Assembly: GCA_965644295.1 (NCBI GenBank)
Contig: CBFFRP010000167.1
Coordinates: forward strand, 104,691-168,690
DNA length: 64,000 bases
Reading direction: 5' to 3'
From: Paraphysomonas bandaiensis
Lineage: Eukaryota > Chrysophyceae
In this document: piece after piece, positions 1 to 12,293 of the stretch
Layout: the number at the start of each line of letters is the position of its first letter
How positions within the stretch are numbered: position 1 is the first letter of the stretch
Notes under the pieces: model-generated
Seen by the model: the letters and a program-made list of their open reading frames with translations, nothing else
Databases searched by the model: none
Told to the model about the DNA's origin: nothing
Made by a program: the position numbers and the translations under genes

Positions 1-94
1 ATTCATTCGTTCTGAATGGTAGTGTACCAAACTGGTTGAGAATTGAATATGTAATTCATTTATATATAATATATTCTATCGAAATAGTCAGCAA

Positions 95-166
95 GCGGGG
101 ATAGCTCAGCGGTAGAGCAATTGATTGCAGCTCAATAGGCCATTGGTTCGAATCCGATTTCTCGCT
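95..166 (+). tRNA. tRNA-Cys (GCA), copy 1
   Basis: A 72-nt cloverleaf can be folded by hand. The 7-bp acceptor stem pairs GCGGGGA with TTCTCGC, allowing G-T pairs. The anticodon stem is ATTGA/TCAAT around loop TTGCAGC, so the anticodon is GCA, and the discriminator base is T as expected for tRNA-Cys. The A box (TAGCTCAGCGG) and B box (GGTTCGAATCC) are intact. A T6 run at 172-177 would serve as the Pol III terminator. No intron and no encoded CCA are seen. Confidence 0.93.
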
Positions 167-274
167 TCTCCTTTTTTGCACCTTTCATACACTGATATGA
201 TCGGAAACGTATTCTGTGGCATGAACTTAAAATAAACCTTTATATTAACCAAATAACTCACGTGTTGTCAGCAA

Positions 275-346
275 GCGGGGATAGCTCAGCGGTAGAGCAA
301 TTGATTGCAGCTCAATAGGCCATTGGTTCGAATCCGATTTCTCGCT
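275..346 (+). tRNA. tRNA-Cys (GCA), copy 2
   Basis: Identical to the copy 180 bp upstream, including the bases GTCAGCAA just before it and TCTC just after. It keeps the same boxes and anticodon GCA and is followed by a T8 run at 351-358. The two copies are a recent tandem duplication of about 85 bp; the flanks outside it are unrelated. Confidence 0.93.
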
Positions 347-418
347 TCTCTTTTTTTTGCTATTTTCAAAGATATCTTTGTGTTTTTTTATGTAAATATT
401 CCGGATTTTTATATGCTG

Positions 419-428
419 TACTGCTGTA
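419..428 (+). promoter_or_regulatory. TACTGCTGTA motif
   Basis: Exact copy of the 10-mer that recurs upstream of several genes in this window. Here it lies just downstream of the second tRNA-Cys, with no recognised protein gene nearby. Confidence 0.3.
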
Positions 429-2970
429 TACTGGCGTAATAGTATCATACCGCATACTCTGCGTGCTATAGTTATGGGAGGGGGCAGAGTATTTAACTCG
501 ACATTGCTATAGTATCATCTCCGGCTGCCACGAAACTCTCAGCAGATACCGTTATCCAGGAGCTCTTAAGTCATCGACAAGGGACTATCCTGTATGCAAT
601 ATAGAGCATCACCACCCCTTGCAGGCCATATATATACAGATAGTTCTATATACTAAGAGTCCATTTAACGGACACGGATTAAGAGACACCAACACCTGTA
701 TCATCACTTAAACCAATCACCGGAGAGTTATCTTTTGTGCGGATTGTTTGAGTACTTCAGCGAGATATTGTGTGAGCTACCTGTGACGGCACTGTGCGAT
801 AGTTTGATATGAGTATATTGAGAGGCGCAACAGTTATCGCTCTTGTTTTGTTTGTGAGGTTATCAACAATCAATGCACGAATGAAATAATTTCTATGCAG
901 TGCGAATGGAGGATACAGATCACGGCTGGTATCTATGCTGAATCGAAACCAAATTCAGAGCAAACTCTTTGAGCCATGTATGGGAAAAGGTGAATGCTTC
1001 AGGTAAATTCTCTCTATATAAAAATAAGTACCAATCAATTAGACACTTTGTAGTGGCGCTTGGATGGGTAATATAGCTCATCTATTAGATAATCCAAAAC
1101 TTGATGAATTTTTCCCCAATGGTGAAATCGATAAGGACACTCGATCCGTTCGTTGCGAAGATGCGTCTTTTTTCTTTTTTCATAAAATGCTCGATATTCG
1201 TCGCACAGAGAAATGGGGCGAGCCTCCTATTCAGACGATTGATCTCTTTGACTTCTCTGGTTTATTACTATAATATTATATCGTAAGTAATACCAGTTAC
1301 TGTAGTTTTACATTTGTCATCGACGGAGAGGCTTTTGTACAAAACTTTGAATCGTTCGAAGGAGGCAAAGGTATTGCTCGTATAAGTCACAATTAAATAT
1401 CTTTCAGCTTCATAGGACTTGCTGGAAAGGGAGATGAATCACACACTTCGGTCTCTGAGCGTTTATTTTAATCCTCATGCGGAGGGTAACATTAGGTGAA
1501 CGACTGAGTATTACATGAACGGACTTCATCTATTTCTGCAGACGGATGGCCATGGAAGGCAAGAGCACTGCTTTGGCTTCTTCTGCTATCTCATATAATT
1601 TTAAAGTACTGTAGACATCATTTTACGTTTACCTACTGAACTAATTTTCTGACTACATACCAGAACAATAGGAGGTCTTTGCAGGAACTCGCAGATCGCA
1701 CTCTTGTCGTGATACCCTTTCTTCTTAGCAGCAAGGGTGAAAGTTAGTACAATTGGGTAGTGTTAACTCTTTGTAAAATATATTTGGTACGCAGGTGGCA
1801 CAATGAAAACTTATAGAAAGAAAAATCTGAAGTTGTGTTTTTGGTCAATCTTTCCACTCTTTCGCAATATAATTGGTAATGCAAGATTTGCAGCGATTGA
1901 GTAACGTACTCACGTGCTTTGCAGGTGCCGTCGTCAATGACAGAGACAGAGAGCAAGCTTTACGCATATTACCTTTTTCACGTGTGATCAAGATTCCCGG
2001 TCGGTGTCCTGTTTGGGGCAGCGACTTTCTCCTCACTTACCATGTGCAGAAGTGACAGTGACGGGCATGTGTGGGCTTCCGATGGCAGCTCTTTTACAAA
2101 TTAGGCGGTCTGTGTATTGCTAACATCTTATCGGAGCATCATATGCTTTTGATGTAGGGAAATGTTGATTAATACGACGATGCGAGACTCATTTGACTTC
2201 ATATACTATACGGAAGGGGATCAGGTTTTGTTCGCACGGAAACTGCCGGACATATTTTCGTATCTGACGACACACCAATATACAGTGAGTTTTTATAATT
2301 ACTTGTAATTGTATCGTCACTTGTAATATGAGGCCTTATCTCCGCATCGACTCGTTGTGCCATCGGAATTGGTGCTACAGAGTTTTGGCAGAAACTTGAC
2401 TGAGATGATAAATATTGGCGGTAGCCATTCAAGATTTTCATGCTGTCTTGATACTTCTTCACTTGCTGTGACCCGCGTACACTGGAAACCAATTTCCAGT
2501 CCGTCAGCTACTGTGATAAAGATATTTGGTGTACCAGTAGTAGCAGGCAACGGGAATTTTTTCACTCAAGAGTATCGAGTCTGTAACATTTCTCATCGAG
2601 TAAATCATTGCCCTAAAAATGTGAACTCTGCTACATTTCTGATGTATGATGAAGATCCGCCTATATTTATTAAGGTGTTATGTTGAACTTATCTGTATAC
2701 TTAGCAGTAATTGTTATATAAGGCTATCCAGGAAAAACTCTACGTAAATGATATGAATGGTGGGTTGACGAAATATATTCACTAGGAAGGGGTATTCGTT
2801 TTCACCGGTTTAGCCAATGATCTTTTTTCCCTTTCCGAGAACGTGTCCTAGTATAGTGCTAGTGTTGATTAAACTAAGCTATGTATAGATTTTTATGAAA
2901 ATCCCGGCTTATCTTTTGTGTGTGCTGACAAGCAAGCCTCAGCTACTTCTACACTACACTTGCGTCATTC

Positions 2971-3079
2971 ATACATGATTCCGAAAACCCCTCGCATTCT
3001 AGTGGATGAGGAGTCTCAACCAATGCAATGCTAGACCTATAATGAGATACTTAGTCATGCATGGTCACGAGAAGCTCCG
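2971..3079 (+). repeat. Dispersed repeat, family 2, copy 1
   Basis: About 105 bp that align with 24245-24345 over most of their length. Shared blocks include CCAATGC.ATGCTAG-type sequence in the middle and GAAGCTCCGCG versus GAAAGCCCCGCG at the end. The divergence suggests an old insertion. No coding content is recognised. Confidence 0.5.
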
Positions 3080-4430
3080 CGAAATCGTTTTTAGGGAATG
3101 GAAAGATGAACATGGCTTTGTTAGTTGCTAGAATCTGCGCGAAAAACATATACAGGTGATGCATTGCTATGAAAACCCCGTGTAAACTCTATGAAGAGGT
3201 GAAAACAGATGAGGCAGTAGAGTGGTTCTCACAGAATCTGTACGCGATCTATATGGTCAGCCAAGATGGTGGCGGGTGTGCGTAACTACGTAGAATTAGC
3301 GCAAAATCTGGTGTTGTAAGTGGTGTACCAGTGAACCCACACTATGGCTACACTGTCGGAATCAGGCCCTGGTAACCATTAACACCTATAAGTAGACAAT
3401 ACCGCTCATAATATATAGTGTGGTGCTCCCTTAATTACTAATTTTTAGTTAAATAACAGACTACGAATTGTAACTACTTCTCGCTCTCCACTGGCACATC
3501 AGGAACTTCTTGCAGGGTTTCATGGAGGGCATCATAAGCATCCCACAACATGTATAATTCGCTCGTAGGAAATAGCAACGATTCTAGAAAATAAGAATTC
3601 AGGTGTCATGATCAACTTTGCACGATTACAGAGCCTCTCAACAATAACATTAGATTGTGCTTCGATATAAAGCAAAAAGCTGTAGTTGGTCTCTTAGATA
3701 CTAAGTCGAGCTCTCTTTTGGTGACCTCGGCGCTGTCCAGAATCAGTTTCTGCACTTTTGTCGAATGAGAACAAACTGGCATTCTTAAACGTCTTTAGTT
3801 CTCTATATATAGCATATATCAAGTACCAATACATACATGCCATTAATAGTACTTACCGGCAATTATAATGGCATGCATTAATGAAAAATGTCGCGGCGAT
3901 TATAATGACCATTTTAATGGTAATGGCCGCAATGGGGCAGGTATGCAGGTATGCTGTAGTACTGTAGTTTCGCTTCATAAACAACTTAATTTTAGATTGT
4001 GATATATATATCCTGCGTACAGGAGTGGTATACAGAGTAGAGTATAAAGTCTTGTCTACTCCATGTTATCTTCTAGAGGATATATATATACAGCACCGTA
4101 AGTAAACCATATGCAAACGTGGGGGAAAAAATTCCCGCGCTTTTGACGTGTATTCCTCTTGTTAAAACTAGCTTGCTACTAGAGTCCTAAAATAAGTTTC
4201 TGCATTATTTGTACTGATATATATTATATTATTGACTAATATTGCAAAGTATTATTATTTTTCAGTGTATAAATGGGCTGAACTAACCATTTGATTGAAA
4301 TGTACGTGAATTAGCTACAAACTAGTTCTAGCTAGTCATTATTGTATAAACTTAAAGCCACATGATTATATAGAACAGAAGAGTAACGAACATACAATGT
4401 ACACTCTACTCTACTCTCTCTACATATATT

Positions 4431-4680
4431 TCAATAACATTCTGCAGAATACTTTGTTCTTATCCTTCCTGTTATCAAGCTCGAGGCACTGGGCTTCAGC
4501 TTTGAAGTTGTCACGTTCGTAAGCAAAATGAATGTGTTCCAGTATAGAAGACTTTCTATACAGGAGTTCTTCCTGCTCTTCTTTCTATCTTTGCTTTGGT
4601 TTCGACGGGGAGGTCTCATCTTTCGACGAAGCTGAATGATGCCTCCTCTTCACAGCTGCTGAAGTGCCCATCATCAATGC
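4431..4680 (-). pseudogene. Possible broken exon with in-frame TAG
   Basis: One minus-strand frame reads like protein for about 80 codons and then ends in TAG near 4432. It begins around the two Met codons at about 4676 and includes a Lys/Arg/Ser-rich part and then pieces such as EEQEELLYRKSS and HFAYERDNFKAEA. A TAG stop falls in the middle of it. TAG is a true stop in other genes here (Hub1, GOT1), so codon reassignment is unlikely. A decayed exon or chance are the alternatives; the family is not recognised. Confidence 0.2.
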
Positions 4681-4739
4681 GTGCAGGTAACTCCACAGAG
4701 CTCTCGATCTCTTTCTTCCGACAACCCTTTCTTAAAAAG

Positions 4740-5616
4740 TAGACTTATAATTAGTCAGGTCATGCACTACAGAAGCTGAAACTTGATACTTTTAAAGGAC
4801 TATAGGAACGTCAATAGCGATGACATTGTCGAATAATATAAGACTTTGAAGATATATAATTATTTACTACCACTAGCGTTCTGATTAGGTAGTGGTTATA
4901 TAAGTAGCTCAATTGACTCGGAGTGTTTTAGTGCTTGATATTTATATCAGTGTGCATGGTATACTGGACATTTCTGTTGCTATATATAGTGCATCATATT
5001 GATCAGTGTGCTTCAGTTCGATAAGTTAATGCGAATTTTGTTTTTGTGTGTATGTGAATGGAAGTATATCTGGTTAATTAATTATTCAAAAGATAGTGTT
5101 GATTTGACAGTTTTCAACAATTTGATATTATTGTCAATTTATTGGAAGTATTTTATCAGAGTATTGTATTGATGTTCATTGAATCTTGTTATAATATTGG
5201 AGATTATTATTACGGTTTACACGCTGATAATCGATCGACAAAATATTTTGTTCAAATGTTATCGATTTCAAGTTGGTGTTTCAGTGGAGAGTAATCGATT
5301 AATGCCAGGAATATTTCTATAAGCTTAATTCCGAGTGAATATTTAGTTCATTGTATTTTCGATTCGCCATTTCAACTCTTGATATTTTCGAGAAGTGTAT
5401 TATTTTTATTAACTACTTACAAGAGTTTATGCATCGATATACATAGATAAATGCGGAACACAGATGCATCGCCTTCAATGCAACAATAATCCAGTATACC
5501 AAAAAATAAAGTACGATACATTACATCTTTAAATCCTAATGATAGCTTTGTCCCAGTGATAATTCGCGTAGGTATCATACTGCTAATTATTCTTGGCAAA
5601 TCATAAAGCACAAGGC
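4740..5616. other. Intergenic, AT-rich
   Basis: No supported gene. Low-complexity AT-rich sequence lies downstream of the receptor gene that ends at 5617. Confidence 0.5.
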
Positions 5617-8600
5617 TTATCTATCGTTTGTGTCAGTAGAGGCGGGATCGCGCGAGAACTTATCATCGTGCTCGCTGCTACACTCCTCATCAATATTCTC
5701 CATTACAGATGCACGATTCTTTTTCACACTCTTTCCAAGTCTCCCTTCATCGTCGCCATCATCATTGTCACACATGTCTTCATGTTCACTCCACATTTTC
5801 GCAGATATCTTGGAGTGATAAATCTCCCTATTCTCTAAAATATACAGGCGACGATGCAAAGATTCCAGCTGTGCTTGGATCACATTTCTTTCGTCCGTAA
5901 TGGCTGTAACAGATGACACGGACGCCGCATTCATATGATCCTCCTTTCTTACCTCAGCCTTCTTCGGAAACAGCTGAGATAATATCCTTCAGATAAGTTA
6001 ATTAGACGATACAAAGAAAACGCCGATAAATACCTAGACTTTATTCGTACACCGTCATCTTTCTTCACCAATTGAAATTTCTTATCGAGATCGTACCCCT
6101 GTACTAATGTTAGTGCTATGTTTCCATATACTATATTAAATTGATGACATCACCTCTAATAAGTTTCGTAGAATCCGTAGAAATAACAAGTCCATTATCT
6201 TGATAGCAGTAATTACGAAAGAAACCGCGATTACAGCACGTATTGTCGTTGCTTTCATATTGGTAAGTAGTATGATAGTCGATGTCACTCCGCATGATAT
6301 GAATACCGCGAATGTTGCTGTACAGATTGAATATCACCACTTAAACCCAAATAAGAGAAATATGCTCACCGTATACTGCGCTCCGTATATGGCTCGTACC
6401 AACTGGAAGATTTCGTGTGAGAAAGCAGAGTACAGCACCCATAAGAAGAATCAGTGCTATGTACCCGAACTGTAAATATATATACACGTCACTGACATTG
6501 TACGAACAACACAGCACATTAGTAATTTCAAATTGATTATCGCGTATAGTTTTCTTCTCAACAGAGCTTCCATTTGTATTTAAAGCAAGCAAAACGACTG
6601 CAATAACGACAAGCAAAACTGTCCGAAATAAAGCCTGAGCTTTCGTTACTTTCACTCGAGTTAGGGAATTGTTGAGAACCATATACATACGCCACGTCTT
6701 CACAACAAGGGGTACAAATACAAGGTGAAATGCGAGTTGAGAGAGCCACAATAGCGCTTCGCATCGAACTGAAGTCACTTCTAGACACATCACGATTGCT
6801 GCGACGCATGCCGTAATACATCCCGTTAGAATAACATACGCTAACTCTGGTTGTGCTATTCCAATCAACCTATACTCTCTGTAACAATATATTAGCACTG
6901 CACATGTTATTGCGATTAGAATTCCGATGACGGCCGCGGCGATAACAAGAGCAGCAATGAGAAGTGGAAGGTGTATCGTTTGAGGATCAGGTCTATCTGT
7001 GGTACGGGTGTTATCCGCGGTATTGAAAACGACATCACTGCTACAAACGCGGCCCATTGACATGCCACTAAAACAGGGCAAAAATACAGATTCTGGACCT
7101 GTTTGCACTGCCCCAATTTGAATGAAACCGATGTGATCTGAGACGTTTTCTAACTTTTGCTCCAGGTACTTATCAGGATCAAAATTCAACACCCTGTAGA
7201 CAAGTCCTTCTGTACGAGCCCCCCCTGCACCGACACCAATGAGCTGCCCATCCAAAGAAACCGGTCCACTCAGTCCGCGGAAGCGCGCGTACTCTTCCAT
7301 TGATTCCCTGAGAGAGTTATGTGTGATGTTATCTGCATGAGTGACATTGTTTTCTGACAAGTACAACAAGTGGTGCAGTCCGTGTGCTAACGCAATTACC
7401 GCATCATACGCAAAAGCTACAGTTCTACTCATTTCGTTGCCGGTGTAAGTAGAGAAGTTAAGTCCTGTGCAGACAAGGGAATAGTTATGAATAGACTCGT
7501 TTTCCATTTCATACGGACAGACGGGTAGCAAGGATGTTTGATGCAAGTAGAACGTGCCACTGGAATCTGTTGCGTTGTTACATTCCCACTGGCCATCATG
7601 CTCTTGCCCATTTGTAGGATCTTGCACACTCCACCTAGACACGAAGGCGGAAAACTCGTCTGATTCACGGTTTATGTCCAGTGAAACCCCTATGGAGCCT
7701 CTCATCACTTCTACTACATCAGAAGACGACATATCTCCACCGATACCCTCCCAGACTTCGGGGTATGTGATTACCTCTGTGCCAATGATCTGGATTCCTT
7801 CCCGAAACACTCCTCTCTTACGCCCTTCAGAGAGAAGGCAACCTACTTCATGAGGAGAAATCAGCAGTACGTACACACGCGCTCCGCTTTGTCGCATGGC
7901 CTCCAAACTCAATTTATAGGCATCGCTGCAATTACTCCACGTTACACCCTCTTCGATACTGACAAAGGGTAGCTCAACAGTAGTCAATACAGATATACCG
8001 TGATGCCCTGCTCGCCTCATGAACTCCGCACTGGAATATATACCATCGACCCCGGTAGAATGTACAACACAAACCCTTCGCCAACCATAACTAGACGCAA
8101 TGAAGTCCGCCAGCACCCTGCCCTGAAGGGAATAAGGAGGGTTTGCTTGTAGAAATGCCGGAAAGAGTTCTCGATCAATCACGAGTGTTGAATCTAACGA
8201 AAACCCCACCCCTAAAATATTACCTTCCTCGAATACAGGCCGCGTGCCTAAATCGTTTATAACATACAAAAATGCATAATATGATATTGACTGACCTCTC
8301 AATGCAATTTCTTCATCCGGGCCTAAATAGGCAACAATTCCAGAGCCTTCCGTAAGTGCGGTTGCTCCAAGACCAGAGCATCTGAAGGTGTCAGTACTCA
8401 AAAATCTTGAAGATATTCGTGTGGTAGGCAGAATATTATCATATATTCCGTCAGATTTGTTGTTTATTTCACGAATAGCCATTAGTATAGCTGATTCTAC
8501 TTCCACATTAGAAACACTAATGCTCCCATATGATAGCAGCGACATAACGACACCGATATTGACATCATTTAAAGTCGAAGCTTCACTTAGCCAGACCAAG

Positions 8601-8644
8601 AGATGGATAAGATATATGAGGACCCCTATCTTGCTCCTTCCCAT
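5617..8644 (-). CDS. Class C (GABA-B-like) G-protein-coupled receptor
   Basis: Four exons close in frame: 8644-6370, 6317-6154, 6098-6034 and 5986-5617, giving 957 residues. The frame is open to 8689, but the first ATG is at 8644 and is followed at once by a signal peptide (hydrophobic IGVLIYLIHLLVWL), so that start is preferred. Residues to about 550 form a Venus-flytrap ligand-binding domain (periplasmic-binding type) with several N-glycosylation sequons. Seven membrane segments follow; the first begins near residue 555 and exon 2 holds segments six and seven. The cytoplasmic tail has a short leucine-repeat stretch (QAQLESLHRRLYILEN), recalling the coiled-coil tails of GABA-B receptors, then an acidic end. 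In this family, ligand closure of the flytrap signals to G proteins at the plasma membrane. The ligand cannot be deduced. Confidence 0.92.
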
Positions 8645-10012
8645 ATCTATTTTATACGACAGATATGCAGATAGAACAGGCCCAAACACAAGTAGATACG
8701 CAGGTACAGTACAGGGAGCTAATCAACATCTACAGCCTACCACTCATGTCACCAATTTGATAATATACAGAACTAACTGACAGATAAATGACCTGTTCGT
8801 GTTCTATGAAGTGCATAGAGCAGAGTAGAGTAGAGTTCTATATATATATCTGTGTATACGGTATATATATATGGAGAGAGAGGGCTCACTGTGGTATATA
8901 TATACGTACGTAAGTAGTACTTGAATACACAGTACACTGTACACTGTACATACTGCTCTACCTCCCATCCTCGAAGCAGTTATACCCATACAAAAGAGCA
9001 GCAATCTGATAATATTCTGAAAAACACTGATTTTGGCCTAACTTCTCTAAGAAATAATGGTATCTACAGAGAAATCTGTCTATTTTTTCGAAATATTGAT
9101 TTTCTTGTCGTCAAAATTGTCTGTTTTTCTACAGCAGTCTATACTCTGAACTGAGAAGGTGAGAGAGAGCAAGCTGAACAATACTCATATAACTGTGAGA
9201 CAACAGCATCAACATATCTGTTGGTATTCAAGATCAAGAGAGACTATGAAGAGATACTCACCAGCAGAAAGGAACTGACTACGAAGAGATCTTTTATTTA
9301 ATTGCGGTGGATGTAGTGCTACATCGCCTGGCAGTGCATGTGCATAAGCCAACCCGGAGATATAATTAAAACTATTACAAGTATGAACGACTGCAGCGCG
9401 GATGACCCGATCATGAACCTTGTGAATCATAAACACTTCGAACATATCCGACTTTGGTTCCATTATGTGTTTTTGCAATAAGAAGCCTAATCAGGATGAA
9501 TGTGTACTGACGGCAGAAACAGCAGCAGACATAAAGACAATGGCCTTCAGAAAAGTCATTAATTTCACTCGGTGCTATTATGCCAAGTGGGCTCGAGTAT
9601 ATGTATATATGTCGAACTATGCTCACCAGTTGGGAAGTATTACTATGCGCTTGAAGGTTTATGTATTTATTAGTGGTAGCTTGTTCTATCAACAGCAATG
9701 AAATACCATACACAATTACTATAATAAGAGAGAAAGCAAACAGTATAAGCTAATACTGTGATAACATTGGAGACAGTGCTTGTAAGGTGATGTTGGCTGG
9801 TACTACCTCGTAGCAACAAAACTATCACAATATCAATATACTTTAACAGTTCTCTTAAGTGAATTAGTAAGCAGTTTTCTATCTATACAATACTCAAACA
9901 CTATTAGAATTTGGAATGCATTATGCATTACAATTCATAGATATGTTCAATGCACTAGTTCAGCTGAAGCTTATATAAGAATGAGAAACTACAGTTCTAT
10001 GATAATACAACG

Positions 10013-10412
10013 ATACAACGAGTAACTCATAACAGCCTCGAGAAGTAGTATATGTAGCATAAGAATTTATAGCTTTAGTTTTAACCACACTCAAAAACCA
10101 CACACAACATCAATACACAAAGAAACAGAAAACACTGTTAATATTAACAAAAAACGTAACATTCATTTCTGACTCAACTCAAATGAACTATGTCAATTCG
10201 CATGACATAGTACAGATTATACAACGAGTAACTCATAACAGCCTCGAGAAGTAGTATATGTAGCATAAGAATTTATAGCTTTAGTTTTAACCACACTCAA
10301 AAACCACACACAACATCAATACACAAAGAAACAGAAAACACTGTTAATATTAACAAAAAACGTAACATTCATTTCTGACTCAACTCAAATGAACTATGTC
10401 AATTCGCATGAC
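10013..10412. repeat. 194-bp tandem duplication
   Basis: 10013-10206 is repeated without a single difference at 10219-10412, with a 12-bp spacer between them. The unit contains no recognisable gene. Perfect identity points to a recent event. Confidence 0.95.
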
Positions 10413-11048
10413 GCATTGGATAATACACACAGACGCAATTGCTGGGAAAAATGACTTGCAGGTAACTTCATTATATTAGACTCATTCTTGTATTAAAGAT
10501 GTCTCCGAAACAGAGTGGATCCAATTTAAAATACCGCACATAAAAAGCTGCACGACAAGCCAAAGCTAGGAGCGAATCAAATAAATTCTAAAGCAGTGGA
10601 GGCAGATTTATTTTGAGACATGAGTCATTACATTTTCTAGGTTCGGACATTGTCAGTCATATCCAATGTTTAAACTGCGAAGGCCAGCACACTCCTGAGC
10701 ATATTTCTTAAGCTTGTTACACCTGAATTTGTCACGACAATTGCCTAATACGTATGTCCTGATCACCTCACTTACAACAGGGGAGACTCTATACTGATAT
10801 AGAAAAATCTGTACCTAACCTTAACCTAACCCCAATAGATATTATAGAGTACTTTAGTTTTATCTTCAAGTACTAGCAGACGCTTTGTATGTGCATGGTG
10901 CATGCAAGCACACTCTTTGATAGTACTATTCAGTATTCAGTGGGGTAATAGAGTAAATTTAATAGATTTGGACTTAAATTTATTGTTTTTTATAAGAGTT
11001 GTTCTGGGTACTAATGTGTGTGGTTATAGTTATATTTAACCACGGGCA

Positions 11049-11140
11049 ATAAGGAAGCTATATCGTCCCGCGCTCAAAATTTTGAAACGAGGGCAAAAAG
11101 CCCGAGTTTTAAAATTTCGACAAGGGACGATACTCCTTAT
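11049..11140. repeat. Foldback element, about 92 bp
   Basis: The two halves are inverted copies. The left arm starts ATAAGGAAGCTATATCGTCCC and the right arm, read on the minus strand, starts ATAAGGAGTATCGTCCC. Both continue through AAAATTTT-like sequence to GGGC around a short AAAAA loop. Related terminal sequence occurs at 48882-49277, so this is probably a small non-autonomous mobile element. Confidence 0.65.
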
Positions 11141-12293
11141 CCCTCTAGGTTATATTGTAGCTTATCCTCATGACGTTGAAAAGTTTATATTAGATTGTAT
11201 AGCTATTTGTAGCATGCTTGCTGTAAGAAGAAATAGATGTTCCCTGATTAACTTTAAGAACACAATCAATGATATGTATACTGTATGCTTGGGGAGAGTA
11301 GCAATAGTACTAGATCAACTCAACACAATAAACCCCAAGTTTCAATAACAACTACAACAAATGTACTCCTACCACAGAAGAATACTGAGGGAATAGCAAC
11401 TGCGAGGTGTTGAAATTTGTACATATGTGTGATGATGAATGCGAACAGTTGTAGGCGCAAGAGAGGCTTCTTATTCCCTTAATTAGCATCATCATCACAT
11501 TTATATATACAGCAGGCTTGTTGACCTCTGCAAGTGCACCTGATCGAATGATGTGTGTATGATATGAGGCACACAATATCATATGACCCAAACACTGAAA
11601 TAACTGGGTGCCACTGCTTCTAACCACCTATATAGCATCAGACATGGTACTTAAACTCCTGTAATATTCTTAAAGTTGTTTCGAAGTCCTGGCTATGAAG
11701 ATAGATTGCTTGTACTGACATCGTTATGATGTTATACAGCAGTCGAAGGATGGAATATAACTTGAAGTGCCTAATGATTGAACTCATCATTGTGGTTTCT
11801 CTATAATTGTGTACTATATAATGAAATCACGTACATATGACTGTCATTATCATAATTAGGATAGAAGTGAGCTTCTGCTGAACCGAATATTGAAGTTGAA
11901 TATCTGATATGAGCGCTCTGTTGAGACAAAATCAGGTCGAAAAAAAGCTTTTTTTGAGACAAAATGGGGATAAGACTATAATTACAATTGAGGAATAACT
12001 ACATTGGACTTATCAAAGTGATCGATGCAAGCTGACAAGAAACCAATACCTTTTCTCACTTAATCTATGAATGACAAGTCGAGTTAGTTACAAGTTGTAG
12101 GGGTGCAAATTGTTGTTCATCCCGACTTTAACAATAACTTTCCCACTATGGGATCTATCTACTTCTACACTAAACTAAACAATTATGCAAGTCTCGCCTA
12201 AGAAATACATCTCATACTCTCCACTCACCCGCAGCAATAGATTAAACATAGCCGATTTCTCCCAGAACGGTGAGCAGCGCGAACTGTGAGAGC

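Larger units (their letters stand above)
360..4430. other. Gene-poor stretch, about 4 kb
   Basis: Only short open frames without recognisable domains are present, for example 1064-1273 (+) and 2357-2686 (+). AT-rich spacer, a copy of the TACTGCTGTA motif at 419-428 and one diverged dispersed repeat (2971-3079) are visible. A gene with many small exons could be hidden here, but I cannot support one. Confidence 0.5.
8690..12293. other. Gene-poor stretch, about 3.6 kb
   Basis: No gene is supported. The 8.8-8.95 kb part is rich in TATATA and GTACACTGTACA palindromes and probably holds the receptor promoter. The rest contains the 194-bp duplication and the foldback element listed separately. Confidence 0.5.

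Noticed and set aside
1064-1273. 69-codon frame MGNIAHLLDNPKL...
   Set aside because: Balanced composition but short, with a phenylalanine run and no recognisable domain or supported splice partner.
2199-2690. Possible paralogous calpain C-terminal piece
   Set aside because: FPLPATTGTPN here resembles FPAITGTPR near 39.67 kb, and 15 of 17 bases match there, but the similarity stops after about 20 bases and no calpain domain motif follows. Too weak to call.
4431-4680. TAG read as an amino acid (altered genetic code)
   Set aside because: The apparent read-through frame is isolated; Hub1, GOT1 and the 28.9-kb gene all end at TAG, so a standard code with a broken exon is the simpler reading.
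8645-8689. Extended N-terminus of the class C receptor
   Set aside because: The 15 extra codons begin with GTG, not ATG, and would bury the signal peptide; the ATG at 8644 is preferred. The same reasoning removes the non-ATG starts at 18327, 48102 and 50074.
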